The translations under genes were made by a program, and so were the position numbers. A stretch of 64,000 nt of DNA from SYFY01 sp041752315 (GTDB taxonomy: Bacteria; Pseudomonadota; Gammaproteobacteria; Pseudomonadales; Azotimanducaceae). This document shows positions 8,218-16,946 of the stretch, one piece after another. The stretch spans positions 1-64,000 of the forward strand of contig JBGSHJ010000009.1 of the NCBI GenBank assembly GCA_041752315.1. The letters run 5' to 3'. How positions within the stretch are numbered: the first letter of the stretch is position 1; the number at the start of each line of letters is the position of its first letter. A model generated the notes under the pieces. It saw nothing but the letters and a program-made list of their open reading frames with translations. It made no database searches and was not told where the DNA came from.

Positions 8218-10121
8218 CCGATCCAGGCGGTGAGCATGGCCAGGTCCCATAAATGTGGACCGTAGTCACCCTTGGTTGCGAGGTGGGCGTCACGCATGGC
8301 AAGCGTCGGCGCCACCTGCAGGACTCCCTGGTGCAACAGGGTTGATTCCTGGAGAGTATCGAGCAGCCATGCTCGCAGCGGTCCGCGCAGCCAGTCATTC
8401 ATGGGCACACCAAACCCCTGTTTGGGACGCTTCGTCAGCGCTTCGGGCACGTAGTTCGCAAGCAGGCGACGCAGAGGTCGTTTGCCTCCTTCACGATCGA
8501 CAACAAACTCCCTCGGCATGCACGACGCAAACGCGACGATGTGATGGTCGAGCATCGGCACCCGCGTTTCGAGACTGGCTGACATGCTGGCCCGATCCAC
8601 CTTGACCAGAATGTCATTGGGCAGGTAAGCCAGCGTGTCGGCGAGGGAAACCTTGCGCCAGGCCGGCCATGCGCTCTGCCAGAGGCTGCCCGCGTTGTAG
8701 GGTGTGTCGGGTTCCGTAGCACCGACGACAAAGGTATCCGGATGTTTGTGATGCGATATCAGGGACCGGTACAGTGATTGTTCGTCGGGTTCGGAAAGCA
8801 GGCTGGCGATCTGGCCCAGTCGTTGATCGAGTCGGATGCGAACACCAAGTTGGCTGTGCACGGGCACCTTCTGTGCAAATTCCGCCAACAGGTCGGACTT
8901 CACAACACGTGCAAGTCCCGGACGCAGGAATGCGGGAATGTTTCCACGGATGCGGCAAGCCCGCTCCCACAGCCGATATCGTGTATAACCCCAGAAGAGT
9001 TCATCGCCACCGTCACCTGAGAGTGCCACGGTGACATGCTGTCGGGTAAGGCGGGAGAGCAGCAGCGTCGGAATCAACGAGCTGTCGGCAAACGGTTCCC
9101 GGCTCAAGCGTGGCAGGGCATCAACCACGGACAGCAGATCGCCTTCGCCGATGGTCATTTCAGTGTGCCGGGTTCCCAGGTGCTGCGCGACAGCTCTCGC
9201 ATGTTGGGACTCATCATAGGCCGGGTTCTCGAATCCCATCGTGAACGTCGATATGGGTTGAGTCGAGGCTTCCTGTGTGAGTGCAGTGATCAGTGAGGAG
9301 TCGATCCCTCCGGACAGGAAACAGCCCAGTGGTACATCAGCGACAAGACGGCCCTTTACAGAGCGCCTGAGCATGCCGAGCAACTCGGCTTCCGTGTCTT
9401 CAAGCCGCATCGGCATCTCGACACGCGCCATCGCTTCGAGAAGGGTCCAGTATGGCAGTGCCTGTGGTGCTTCCAGCCGCTGTGCATCGACCAGGTCAAG
9501 GCGCAGCATGGTGCCGGGTTGAACCTTGCGAATTTCCTGGAATGCGCTGGATTCGGCGGGTAGATAGTTGTGTCTCAGGAAGCCGGCCAACGCACCTCGA
9601 TCCAGCGTCAGCGCGTTACCAAAAACGGCGCGGATTGCGGCCAGCTCCGAGGCAAACACGAACTTGTGGCCGATCCAGCCATAAAAGAGGGGTTTTTCAC
9701 CGAGCCGGTCCCGACCCAGCCAGAGGGTTTTCCCGGACCTGTCGTAAAGTGCAAAAGCAAACATGCCATCAACACCGTCGAGTGCCTTGTCAGGACCCAG
9801 TGCCTCTAGCCGCTGCAGCAGAATTTCAGTGTCGCTGTGACCACGGAAGGTCTGTCCGCCCAGGCTCCGCTTCAGTTCATCGGCGTTGTAGATTTCTCCG
9901 TTGTAGACCATCACAAATCGGCCGGAATGGCTGACCATGGGTTGGGCGCCGGCGTTTGACAGGTCAACAATCGACAGGCGCCGGTGTACCAGACCGATAT
10001 CCGCCTCGTGCCACAAGCCATGTGCGTCAGGCCCGCGATGAAGCAACGCCTGGCTCATCCGCTCCAGTTGCAGGAGATCTGCCGAATTGCCTGGTGTCCA
10101 GAGCCCCGCGATACCACACAT
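8208..10121 (-). CDS. asnB: Asparagine synthase (glutamine-hydrolysing)
   Basis: 637 residues. It starts with MCGIAG, whose Cys2 is the glutaminase nucleophile. The class II amidotransferase domain occupies about the first 210 residues, with YNGEIYN and SDTEILLQ. The synthetase domain contains the ATP pyrophosphatase loop LSGGIDSS and SGDGGDELFWGY. It makes asparagine from aspartate, glutamine and ATP; paralogues in polysaccharide clusters amidate sugar acids, which the neighbouring glycosyltransferase makes possible. Its start lies 12 bp downstream of the DUF4197 gene on the same strand. Confidence 0.93.
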   Translation of the reverse strand: MCGIAGLWTPGNSADLLQLERMSQALLHRGPDAHGLWHEADIGLVHRRLSIVDLSNAGAQPMVSHSGRFVMVYNGEIYNADELKRSLGGQTFRGHSDTEILLQRLEALGPDKALDGVDGMFAFALYDRSGKTLWLGRDRLGEKPLFYGWIGHKFVFASELAAIRAVFGNALTLDRGALAGFLRHNYLPAESSAFQEIRKVQPGTMLRLDLVDAQRLEAPQALPYWTLLEAMARVEMPMRLEDTEAELLGMLRRSVKGRLVADVPLGCFLSGGIDSSLITALTQEASTQPISTFTMGFENPAYDESQHARAVAQHLGTRHTEMTIGEGDLLSVVDALPRLSREPFADSSLIPTLLLSRLTRQHVTVALSGDGGDELFWGYTRYRLWERACRIRGNIPAFLRPGLARVVKSDLLAEFAQKVPVHSQLGVRIRLDQRLGQIASLLSEPDEQSLYRSLISHHKHPDTFVVGATEPDTPYNAGSLWQSAWPAWRKVSLADTLAYLPNDILVKVDRASMSASLETRVPMLDHHIVAFASCMPREFVVDREGGKRPLRRLLANYVPEALTKRPKQGFGVPMNDWLRGPLRAWLLDTLQESTLLHQGVLQVAPTLAMRDAHLATKGDYGPHLWDLAMLTAWIGQR

Positions 10122-10133
10122 GTCAGCGGATTC

Positions 10134-10871
10134 TTACTTGCCGAAGACCTTGCGCAGGAGGGAAGACGTCTGCGCCGCCGGACTGTCGCGGATGTCCGCT
10201 TCCTTGGTGGCGATCACATGAAACAGTCCGTCGATCGCCTTGTTGGTGACATAACCGTCGAGATCAGCCGACTTGTCATCGCCGCCCAGCAGGGTAGCAG
10301 CCAGTGGATTGCTGCCGACGGAACGGGTCAGGGATTTATATTTCTGCGCGACGCCTGTCTGCGCGGTCTGTTTGGAAACGATGGGCAAAAACGCGTCGTA
10401 GAGTTTCTTTTCACTCGACTGGCGAAAATAGTCGGTGGCCGCAGAATCCCCGCCGCGGACGAGACTCACGGCATCCTTGACGCTCAGGCCGCGTACGGCA
10501 TCGCCAAGGATGCTGGCGGCCTCAGGCACGGCCTGTTCTGCGCCTCGGTTCATGGCCAGTTCGAAGCTGTCGACCTGTTGACCATAGCCCAGTTGCCTCG
10601 CGAGATCGGAGACTTTGCGCAGCTTTTTTGGCACCAGGATCCTGACGGCCTGGTCACGAAAAAACCCATCGGGTTTGCCGAGTTGGCTGATCGCCTGCTC
10701 GACCCCTTTCGCCAGCGCTTCCTTGACCCCTCGGGCGGCATCGTTTTGCGACAGTGACGCAGTCGAACTCTGTTGGTTGTTCAGCGCGCCACGAAGCGTG
10801 TCTTCCAGTGAGGCTGCAGACAACGGTGTGGTGATCATCAACAGTGCAATGACCAGTGTGGGTCTGAGCAT
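10134..10871 (-). CDS. DUF4197 exported protein
   Basis: About 245 residues from the ATG at 10871. MLRPTLVIALLMITTPLSAA is a clear signal peptide, so the longer frame upstream is rejected. The mature protein is alpha-helical, with repeated LGxAVRGLSVxDA-like patterns of DUF4197, a periplasmic family of unknown function common in Gammaproteobacteria. It is followed closely by asnB on the same strand. No catalytic residues can be assigned. Confidence 0.85.
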   Translation of the reverse strand: MLRPTLVIALLMITTPLSAASLEDTLRGALNNQQSSTASLSQNDAARGVKEALAKGVEQAISQLGKPDGFFRDQAVRILVPKKLRKVSDLARQLGYGQQVDSFELAMNRGAEQAVPEAASILGDAVRGLSVKDAVSLVRGGDSAATDYFRQSSEKKLYDAFLPIVSKQTAQTGVAQKYKSLTRSVGSNPLAATLLGGDDKSADLDGYVTNKAIDGLFHVIATKEADIRDSPAAQTSSLLRKVFGK

Positions 10872-11010
10872 GCTCGGCTTCCATCTGTCGGTTGATTGCA
10901 GCATACCCGCTGGACCGATAGTCGCAGCAGAAACTTCATGGCCAGAGCCCGGGGTCTGCACGAGACTGCCCGGCAAGGGCAGATATGCGGCGGGGATCGG
11001 TTGCGCGAAG

Positions 11011-12315
11011 CTATGGGGCGTCGTGGTGTGTTGCTGAACGCTCCAGACCCAGCAGGGAAATGTCCTTGTGAAAGAACATGGCCCAGTTCCACTGCAGGAA
11101 CAGCCTTACTTTCCAGGCCAGAGTGGGAATACTGCTCAGGTAAAAAGCCCGCCACAACAACCATGCGGGGAATCCGGATACCTTGAAGCCAAACACTTCG
11201 GCCACGGCCTTGCGATGCCCCACAGCAGCCATCTGGCCTCTGGCGATGAAACTGAAAGCCGTCAGAGGTCGGCTGTCGATGGCGGCCCGCAGGTTGGCTG
11301 CAAGGAGTTTTGCCTGCCGGGTTGCAAACTGGGCCGTGGTGGGCGACGGCAAATGGGTTGCTTCGTTTTGAATGACTGCACAATCCCCGATGGCCCAGAT
11401 GTTGTCGTACCGGGTTGTCTGAAGCGTCGGGCGCGTGTCGATCCGGCCGCGGTTGTTGGCGATCGGCAAATGCGCAATAAAGGGATGGGCGTGAGCGCCA
11501 ATGGTGCTGACCACCGTTGCGCCTTCGATACGCTGCCCGGAAACCAGCGTGACGCCGCTGGCGTCCACCGCCGCGACACGTGCGTTCAGGTGGACGTCCA
11601 GGCCTCGTTCCCTCATCAGATTTTCAGTGTATCGACCCAGGGCAGCCGACACCTCGGGTAGCAGGCGGTCCTGGCCATGCACGATGTGAACACGACACTG
11701 GCTGTGCATGACCCGCTTGAAATGAGGTTGTGCTTCTTCGAGCAGGTCATGGATTTCACCGGCCGCTTCCACACCGCTGAATCCGCCTCCGGCCACAATG
11801 AAACTGGTGAGCAACCGGCTGCGTTCGTGGTCGTACGTCAACGTGGCTTCTTCGAGACGACCAATCACCCGATTCCTCAGAAAGAGAGCATCGCCCAGCG
11901 TTTTCAGTGGCAAACCGAATTGTGCGAGGCCAGGCACGGTATCGAGATTGGCGTCGAGCCCGGCGGCAAACACGAGGTGTTCGAAGGGAATCGTGTCGCG
12001 AATCGGTTTGATGTAGGTGACTGTCTGTTCCACCAGATCGATGGACTCTACCTCGACCATGCGAAATCGGGTCCGCTTCAGGATACGTCGCAGTGGGACC
12101 ACCACGTCGCCCGGCGCGACGGAAGAGCCGACCACTTCCGGCAACAGTGGATTGAACGTGATCAGGTTGGTCTTGCTGAGCAGGAAAATGTCCCAGCCTT
12201 CAGGCACAGTGCGTTCCAGCAGTCGTGCCAGCGTGACCCCTGCAAAACCACCACCGATGATGACGATGTTCCGGTGATGATCGGAACGCAGGGTGGACAT
12301 GTCGGGCATGTTCAT
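11011..12315 (-). CDS. ndh: Type II NADH:quinone oxidoreductase (NDH-2 family)
   Basis: 434 residues. The N-terminal FAD-binding Rossmann motif IVIIGGGFAGVTLARLLE and a second, NADH-binding motif FIVAGGGFSGVEAAGEI identify the two-dinucleotide-binding flavoprotein family. WAIGDCAVI is the C-terminal FAD motif. NDH-2 passes electrons from NADH to quinone at the inner membrane without pumping protons. The C-terminal segment LWRAFYLSSIPTLAWKVRLF, rich in Trp and Leu, fits a membrane-anchoring amphipathic helix. A start at 12300 (MSTL) is also possible. It is divergent from the lipoprotein gene at 12377. Confidence 0.9.
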   Translation of the reverse strand: MNMPDMSTLRSDHHRNIVIIGGGFAGVTLARLLERTVPEGWDIFLLSKTNLITFNPLLPEVVGSSVAPGDVVVPLRRILKRTRFRMVEVESIDLVEQTVTYIKPIRDTIPFEHLVFAAGLDANLDTVPGLAQFGLPLKTLGDALFLRNRVIGRLEEATLTYDHERSRLLTSFIVAGGGFSGVEAAGEIHDLLEEAQPHFKRVMHSQCRVHIVHGQDRLLPEVSAALGRYTENLMRERGLDVHLNARVAAVDASGVTLVSGQRIEGATVVSTIGAHAHPFIAHLPIANNRGRIDTRPTLQTTRYDNIWAIGDCAVIQNEATHLPSPTTAQFATRQAKLLAANLRAAIDSRPLTAFSFIARGQMAAVGHRKAVAEVFGFKVSGFPAWLLWRAFYLSSIPTLAWKVRLFLQWNWAMFFHKDISLLGLERSATHHDAP

Positions 12316-12376
12316 GCGAAGAAAATCCTGTCGTGCAAAGATGCGGGTTCAGACCCGCCGACCCGAAAAAGGTTTC

Positions 12377-13327
12377 ATGATGCAGTATCTACGCTTCACT
12401 GGCCTTGTGTTGATCTTTGTCGTCGCTGGATGCGCGCAAGGACCCCGACTCAATCAGATCCAGTTTATCGGCAGCCACAACAGCTACAAGCAGGCCATGG
12501 CGCCGGCCCGGCGGGATGCACTCTACACATCCAATCCTGCAGCGGCGCAAGCCCTCGACTATGAGCATCTGCCGCTGGAGGAGCAGCTGGATCTTGGCAT
12601 CCGCAAACTTGAACTTGATGTGTTCAACGAACCGTTGAGTGATGCGTTTCCGGTCGGTCACGTACAAGTGATCGACATGAACAGTCGATGTGCGCGGCTT
12701 CGCCTCTGCCTGGATCAGATCATGGCGTGGTCACGGAACCACCCTCGCCATGTGCCCATCTGGATCAGCTTCAATCTGAAGGATGAAAAAGTTCCCGGAT
12801 TACCGGATCCCGCGCCATTTGATGCCGCTGCCCTGGACCGGCTTGATGGTGTTTTGCGTGAGGCCATGGGCAGTACATTGTTGCAACCGGGAACGATGGG
12901 TCCAGGCCATTGGCCTCGCATCGATGCGGTGCGCGGCAGATTCCTGCTGATCCTCGATGAACAGGGCAGGAAGCTGGAACTGTACTCGGAGAACTGGCGT
13001 GAGCGGCCGATGTTCGTGAACGTACCGGCCGGGCATCCGGCAGCGGCAGTGATGATCCTCAACGAACCGATTGCTGACTTCGATCACATCCAGGCGATGG
13101 TTCGGCAGGGGTTTCTGGTCCGCACCCGCGCAGATGCCGACACCCGGGAAGCTCGCTCAGGCGATACCACCCGCCGCGATGCGGCACTTGCGAGCGGGGC
13201 GCACGCAATCAGCACGGACTATTATCTGCCAGCCGGCCATTTTGGAACGGACTACGTTGTGTCACCGGCGGCCGGAATCTGGTGCAACCCGGTAACCTCG
13301 AAACGTTCCTGCACCCTGACAGAGTAA
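12377..13327 (+). CDS. Lipoprotein with Ca2+-dependent phosphoinositide-specific phospholipase C-like domain
   Basis: About 316 residues from the ATG at 12377, preceded by AAAAGG. The N-terminus carries a lipobox ending VVAGC, so it should be lipidated and face the periplasm or outer membrane. IQFIGSHNSYKQ and LDLGIRKLELDVF match the catalytic start of the Ca2+-dependent PI-PLC family (PF16670 type), with the conserved His. SFNLKDE and LLILDEQG are further family segments. It may cleave phosphodiesters of lipids or other substrates; the substrate is unknown. Confidence 0.85.
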   Translation: MMQYLRFTGLVLIFVVAGCAQGPRLNQIQFIGSHNSYKQAMAPARRDALYTSNPAAAQALDYEHLPLEEQLDLGIRKLELDVFNEPLSDAFPVGHVQVIDMNSRCARLRLCLDQIMAWSRNHPRHVPIWISFNLKDEKVPGLPDPAPFDAAALDRLDGVLREAMGSTLLQPGTMGPGHWPRIDAVRGRFLLILDEQGRKLELYSENWRERPMFVNVPAGHPAAAVMILNEPIADFDHIQAMVRQGFLVRTRADADTREARSGDTTRRDAALASGAHAISTDYYLPAGHFGTDYVVSPAAGIWCNPVTSKRSCTLTE

Positions 13328-13408
13328 GTGGGGGGAGTCCTCCGTACAGCGGGCGCAGGCGTCGCCATCCTTCGACGTACTGACGCGCTCGCTCCCGGAG
13401 AGGGCTGG

Positions 13409-14470
13409 TCAGCCTGACCGCTGGCGCGGACTGACACCGGCCGCACTGATCAGCGACTCGACACAATCCCGGATCGACTCGTCCATGCTGCGAAAGTGGA
13501 TGGGCATGATGGCTCTGATGCGGTCGTTACGCAGTTCGCAGCCTGCCCAGATACGACGCAGTTCGGCTTCACGTGCCTTGATGCGATCTGGCGACGCATC
13601 GGTGACAGCGGGCGCGTCGAATCGCAGTTCCGGCAGCAGACGATCGATGCTGGCACAGATGTCTTCGACATTGCGGCTTTCCGTTGACCATGCAATATAG
13701 CGCTCACCGTTTTTCACTTGCACACTTTCCAGCAACCCGATGTGGCAGTCGGCATCGTCACGGACGTCAACGACCATCCAGGGGCGGTAGGCGAGGGTCT
13801 GGAAGTACTTGCCTTTCAGCATTCCCTCGATGATGTGCTGCCATGGACCCATGTCTTTCTGGTGCGGGGACTGGATCGGACCGACGTTATCGGCAGGGCA
13901 GCAGGTGATGGCGTCCCAGCGTCCGCTGGTTTGTGCGGCATCGGAAAACACACGTTGGGCGAGCACCTTGCCCATGGAATACCCCTGGCCACGTTCTGCG
14001 GTTCGTTTGGGGTTCTGCTCATCGGGGTAACGATCTTCGTAACATACGGGTCGACGTTCCAGTTCATGGATGTCGACTTCCGATATCACGGCAGCCACAC
14101 TGGAGGTGACGATTACACGCGAGACGGTTTCCGCCTGGTTGATGCTGTGGATGATGTGTTCGCATGTCTTGCGAACGTAGTCGGCATCGTCATAGTTGCT
14201 GACGTGCGAGACATGGCAGACGCCGTGGCAGCCCTTGAAGATGGCGTCGAAGCAACCGGCTTGATCGAGGTCGGCTGAATGGAGGGTGAGACGCCCGGAC
14301 GCATAACCGGGCATCGCCTTGAGAAATCCGACCCGTGCCTCGTCCTGCACGTTGCGCACACAGGCCCTGACGCGGTAACCGCGGTCGAGCAATCGCCGAA
14401 CCACCCAACCGCCAATGAACCCCGCCGCACCGGTAACTGCGACGGTGCCGCCTTTCCTGACCGCTGCCAT
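13409..14470 (-). CDS. NAD(P)-dependent epimerase/dihydroflavonol-reductase-like (extended SDR)
   Basis: About 353 residues from the ATG at 14470 (MAAVRKGG), chosen for its GGAGATAGGG ribosome site. The Rossmann motif VTGAAGFIGGWVVRRLLDRGY is followed by VIVTSSVAAV, and YSMGKVLAQ supplies the YxxxK catalytic pair. The family reduces or epimerises carbonyl or sugar-like substrates with NAD(P)H in the cytosol. It is divergent from the transposase gene with about 110 bp between the starts. Substrate unknown. Confidence 0.9.
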   Translation of the reverse strand: MAAVRKGGTVAVTGAAGFIGGWVVRRLLDRGYRVRACVRNVQDEARVGFLKAMPGYASGRLTLHSADLDQAGCFDAIFKGCHGVCHVSHVSNYDDADYVRKTCEHIIHSINQAETVSRVIVTSSVAAVISEVDIHELERRPVCYEDRYPDEQNPKRTAERGQGYSMGKVLAQRVFSDAAQTSGRWDAITCCPADNVGPIQSPHQKDMGPWQHIIEGMLKGKYFQTLAYRPWMVVDVRDDADCHIGLLESVQVKNGERYIAWSTESRNVEDICASIDRLLPELRFDAPAVTDASPDRIKAREAELRRIWAGCELRNDRIRAIMPIHFRSMDESIRDCVESLISAAGVSPRQRSG

Positions 14471-14579
14471 CCCTATCTCCAGATTGAGGACACACGCCCC
14501 TGAATCTACAGCTTTTTCGCACAGGCGCACAATCCGATGTCTCGCAGTCCGCGCGAATTGGCCCGCTCATACTGTGGCC

Positions 14580-15503
14580 ATGACTACACCGCGAAAAATT
14601 CTGATCGATCCACTGGTGCCACTTTTTTATCACCTGGTCTCGCGCTGCGTGCGACGAAGCTTCCTGTGTGGCTACGATCATGTCACTCGTCGGAACTACA
14701 AACACCGCAAGAAGTGGCTCATCGATCGTCTCATGCTGCTCGGCAAGTGTTTTGCGGTGGAGGTTCACGCGTACACGATCATGAGCAATCATTTCCATCT
14801 GGTCGTCTACTACGATCCTCTGGCCTGTCAGCGCTGGTCGGACGAAGAAGTTGCAGATCGATGGCTGTCCATCTGCCCACCACGATTGCCGGGTGGAGAG
14901 GCAGACGCTCTTGCACTTTTTGTGGCCAAGACGGTGCTTCTCCAGGATGAGACGCGACTGCGTCATGTTCGAAAGGAGCTGGGGTCCGTCTCTACCTTCA
15001 TGAAATTCCTCAAGCAGCCCATTGCTCGTCGAGCGAATGTTGAGGATGAGTGCAAAGGACACTTCTTCGAACAGAGATTTTACTCCGGCGCATTGCTTGA
15101 CGATGAGTCCGTACTCGCAGCGATGGCATACGTCGACATCAATCCGATTCGTGCAGAAATCGAAAAGACCCTTGAAGCCTGCCACGACTCCTCCATATCG
15201 GTTCGCCTCACGGCGGCTGCCAACACGGCGGACGCTCTCGATGCCGCGTTGGCGCCCTTGGTATCAGGTCTTTCGGAAACCGGTCGAGTCGTCAACGTCG
15301 TGCTTCGCGAATACGTGCGTCTGCTGACGTCGATTTTTGAAGTCCGTGCGGCAACCGGCGTCAACACTGACCCGGATGATCGATGGCGGCGACACGTTGC
15401 ATCGCTGCACAAACGACAGCGGGCGTACGGCTTGCTTGAACCTCTGCAACAGTGGACAGAGAGTCGCGGATTGCAGAGGCGTGAACAGCCACTGGATGCC
15501 TGA
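14580..15503 (+). CDS. REP-associated tyrosine transposase (RAYT-like, Y1/HUH, IS200-related)
   Basis: About 307 residues from the ATG at 14580 (MTTPRKILID); the longer upstream frame overlaps the divergent epimerase. AYTIMSNHFHLVV carries the HUH metal-binding pair, and GHFFEQRFYSGALLDD plus AYVDINPIRA are hallmarks of the Transposase_17/RAYT family. These single-copy HUH nucleases act on single-stranded DNA hairpins and are tied to dispersal of REP palindromes. No terminal inverted repeats or partner gene are seen, so it does not look like a complete insertion sequence. GTGTGTCCT repeats begin about 190 bp downstream and may be its substrates. Confidence 0.9.
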   Translation: MTTPRKILIDPLVPLFYHLVSRCVRRSFLCGYDHVTRRNYKHRKKWLIDRLMLLGKCFAVEVHAYTIMSNHFHLVVYYDPLACQRWSDEEVADRWLSICPPRLPGGEADALALFVAKTVLLQDETRLRHVRKELGSVSTFMKFLKQPIARRANVEDECKGHFFEQRFYSGALLDDESVLAAMAYVDINPIRAEIEKTLEACHDSSISVRLTAAANTADALDAALAPLVSGLSETGRVVNVVLREYVRLLTSIFEVRAATGVNTDPDDRWRRHVASLHKRQRAYGLLEPLQQWTESRGLQRREQPLDA

Positions 15504-15688
15504 CTGGTTTAATTCCCGTGGACGGGATGTCGCCTGGCTGGTAGTCCCACAATCACGGCTCGTCTAGCAGCGTTCGCAATACGCTTCGTCTGAACCCAGG
15601 TTGGCCGATCGGCAGCCCCGCCTCAACTGATTTTCTTCAACTTCGATTGTCTGGATCCTGGATCGAGTGGCTGCGAGAGATTCTCGAG

Positions 15689-16387
15689 TCACAGGTGTGT
15701 GTCCTGGTTGTCCTCCGGGTTGTCTGTTCGTGGCGGTGCGTGTGTCCTGAGCGTGAGGTCTGGCCGTGCGTGTGTCCTGAGCGTGAGATCGGCAATGAGC
15801 GCGACCAGAAGCAGGAACATTGCCAGCAGCAAGCGCGGATCAGCCGGATTTATACTGGCTTCGACCGGATAGGCGAGTGTCCTGTCGAGTGCGCCGGTCT
15901 TGTAGTCATGTCGATCGATGAATGCGGGGTTGGTGGCAATCTCCATCATGTCCCGACGACTGCGATAGCGCATCAGGGCGGCGCGGTCCCAGGAAGGTGG
16001 CTGGTCGACTGCAATGGTATCCAGCGGGCCGAATACGACCTTGCCGAAAAAAATCGGATGACAGGCGCGCGAAAACAGTTCCGGATACATGAACTCCATG
16101 TAGTGATCCATCAACGCATCGGGGGTCGCATCATGGCCGGTCGCCGGCAGATCAGGTGGGTGATCGGCCATGTCAAGGGTATTGAGCATGACGAAGTCCT
16201 CACCGGTGTCCTCGCGCATGAATTGCGTGATCCGTGCAATGCGCTCTTCACTCGCCGAACTTTCTCTCAGCATTTTGACGTACCGATCGATCTCCGCGTC
16301 GGTCAGTGGCCCGCCAAAGGCGGTATACCAGAAGAAGAATGCAAGGTATGCCAGAGTTGGAATCGCGTATGCGAGCAGTCGTTTCAT
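15689..16387 (-). CDS. Hypothetical membrane protein with repeat-extended C-terminus
   Basis: 232 residues. The N-terminus MKRLLAYAIPTLAYLAFFFW is a membrane anchor or signal, and a second hydrophobic helix (PRLLLAMFLLLVALIADL) lies near residue 195. The central 150 residues, presumably periplasmic, have no motif I recognise. The C-terminal tail contains DLTLRTHARP then DLTLRTHAPP, encoded by two copies of a 25-bp DNA repeat with a 30-bp period, so the tail was apparently lengthened in frame by repeat insertion. Function unknown. Confidence 0.75.
   Translation of the reverse strand: MKRLLAYAIPTLAYLAFFFWYTAFGGPLTDAEIDRYVKMLRESSASEERIARITQFMREDTGEDFVMLNTLDMADHPPDLPATGHDATPDALMDHYMEFMYPELFSRACHPIFFGKVVFGPLDTIAVDQPPSWDRAALMRYRSRRDMMEIATNPAFIDRHDYKTGALDRTLAYPVEASINPADPRLLLAMFLLLVALIADLTLRTHARPDLTLRTHAPPRTDNPEDNQDTHL
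15736..15790. repeat. Two direct copies of a 25-bp repeat (GTGTGTCCT family) inside a coding region
   Basis: GTGCGTGTGTCCTGAGCGTG followed by AGGTC or AGATC occurs at 15736-15760 and 15766-15790, a 30-bp period that keeps the reading frame. A further GTGTGTCCT occurs near 15700. The core GTGTGTCCT is shared with the intergenic cluster at 16751-16865 on the far side of the same gene. Confidence 0.8.
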
Positions 16388-16946
16388 GTTTCTCCATGGA
16401 AGCTGCGTATCCGGCCCGTCACATCGAACCGAAAGAAATTGCTCCTGGCTTCAAATCACAGTTTTCGGGAGTTTTCCGGCAGGATTCGAGTTTTTGCGGC
16501 GCCCCGGGATGCATGGCAGACACTTGTCGCGTGCATCTGACCTCCGAAAATGCCTTAAGCCTCCTGCGGTGACCGACTCCTTCAAAAGTTCGAAGCGGTT
16601 GGCCCGGACCCCTCGTCAGTATCACCGGCCTGCTGGCGGCAGGGAAGGCGCGACCATCCAGTAAAGGCTGAACGCGTGTTTCAGGCAGGTACAGGGGAAG
16701 GGTTCAATATGGGAGGGAAAAGCCCGTGGGAGCTGATTTGTTCGCCCCGATGTGTGTCCTCATCGCTTTCCCTCATCGCTTTCCCAAGGGTGTGTGTCCT
16801 CATCGCATGATGAATCGCTTCCCAAGGATGTGTGTCCTCACCGCTTTGAATCCTCACCGCTTTGAACCCACGCCGTGAGGTTTGCGACACCGCCACAGGC
16901 AAGGCATTGTGCTGCCTGTTGATCAACCACGCATGGACCTGGGCTC
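16388..16946. other. Intergenic region with GTGTGTCCTCA repeats
   Basis: This is a 559-bp non-coding stretch between the start of the hypothetical membrane protein gene and the start of the FAD monooxygenase. Its first ~290 bp show no feature I can name beyond the likely promoter region of the membrane protein gene. The remainder holds the repeat cluster at 16751-16865. A frame of 81 codons on the minus strand (16681-16926) merely reads through the repeats and is not considered a gene. Confidence 0.6.
16751..16865. repeat. Cluster of GTGTGTCCTCA / CCTCAYCGCTTT repeats
   Basis: TGTGTGTCCTCA occurs at 16751-16762, 16791-16802 and 16829-16840 (spacing 40 and 38 bp). It is usually preceded by TTCCCAAGG and followed by YCGCTTT-like sequence. 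Shorter partial duplications (CCTCATCGCTTTCCC, TCCTCACCGCTTTGAA) lie between the copies. The same core is in the coding repeat at 15736-15790, and a RAYT-type transposase gene lies about 1.2 kb away. Confidence 0.8.

Noticed and set aside
14415..15503. Complete IS200-type insertion sequence
   Set aside because: Only a transposase gene is seen; no element ends or target-site features could be defined, and the protein fits the domesticated RAYT type better.
16751..16865. CRISPR array
   Set aside because: Repeats are short and degenerate, spacers contain partial copies of the repeat, and no cas genes are present.
16681..16926. 81-codon minus-strand ORF
   Set aside because: It reads through the GTGTGTCCTCA repeats and has no ribosome site or domain.
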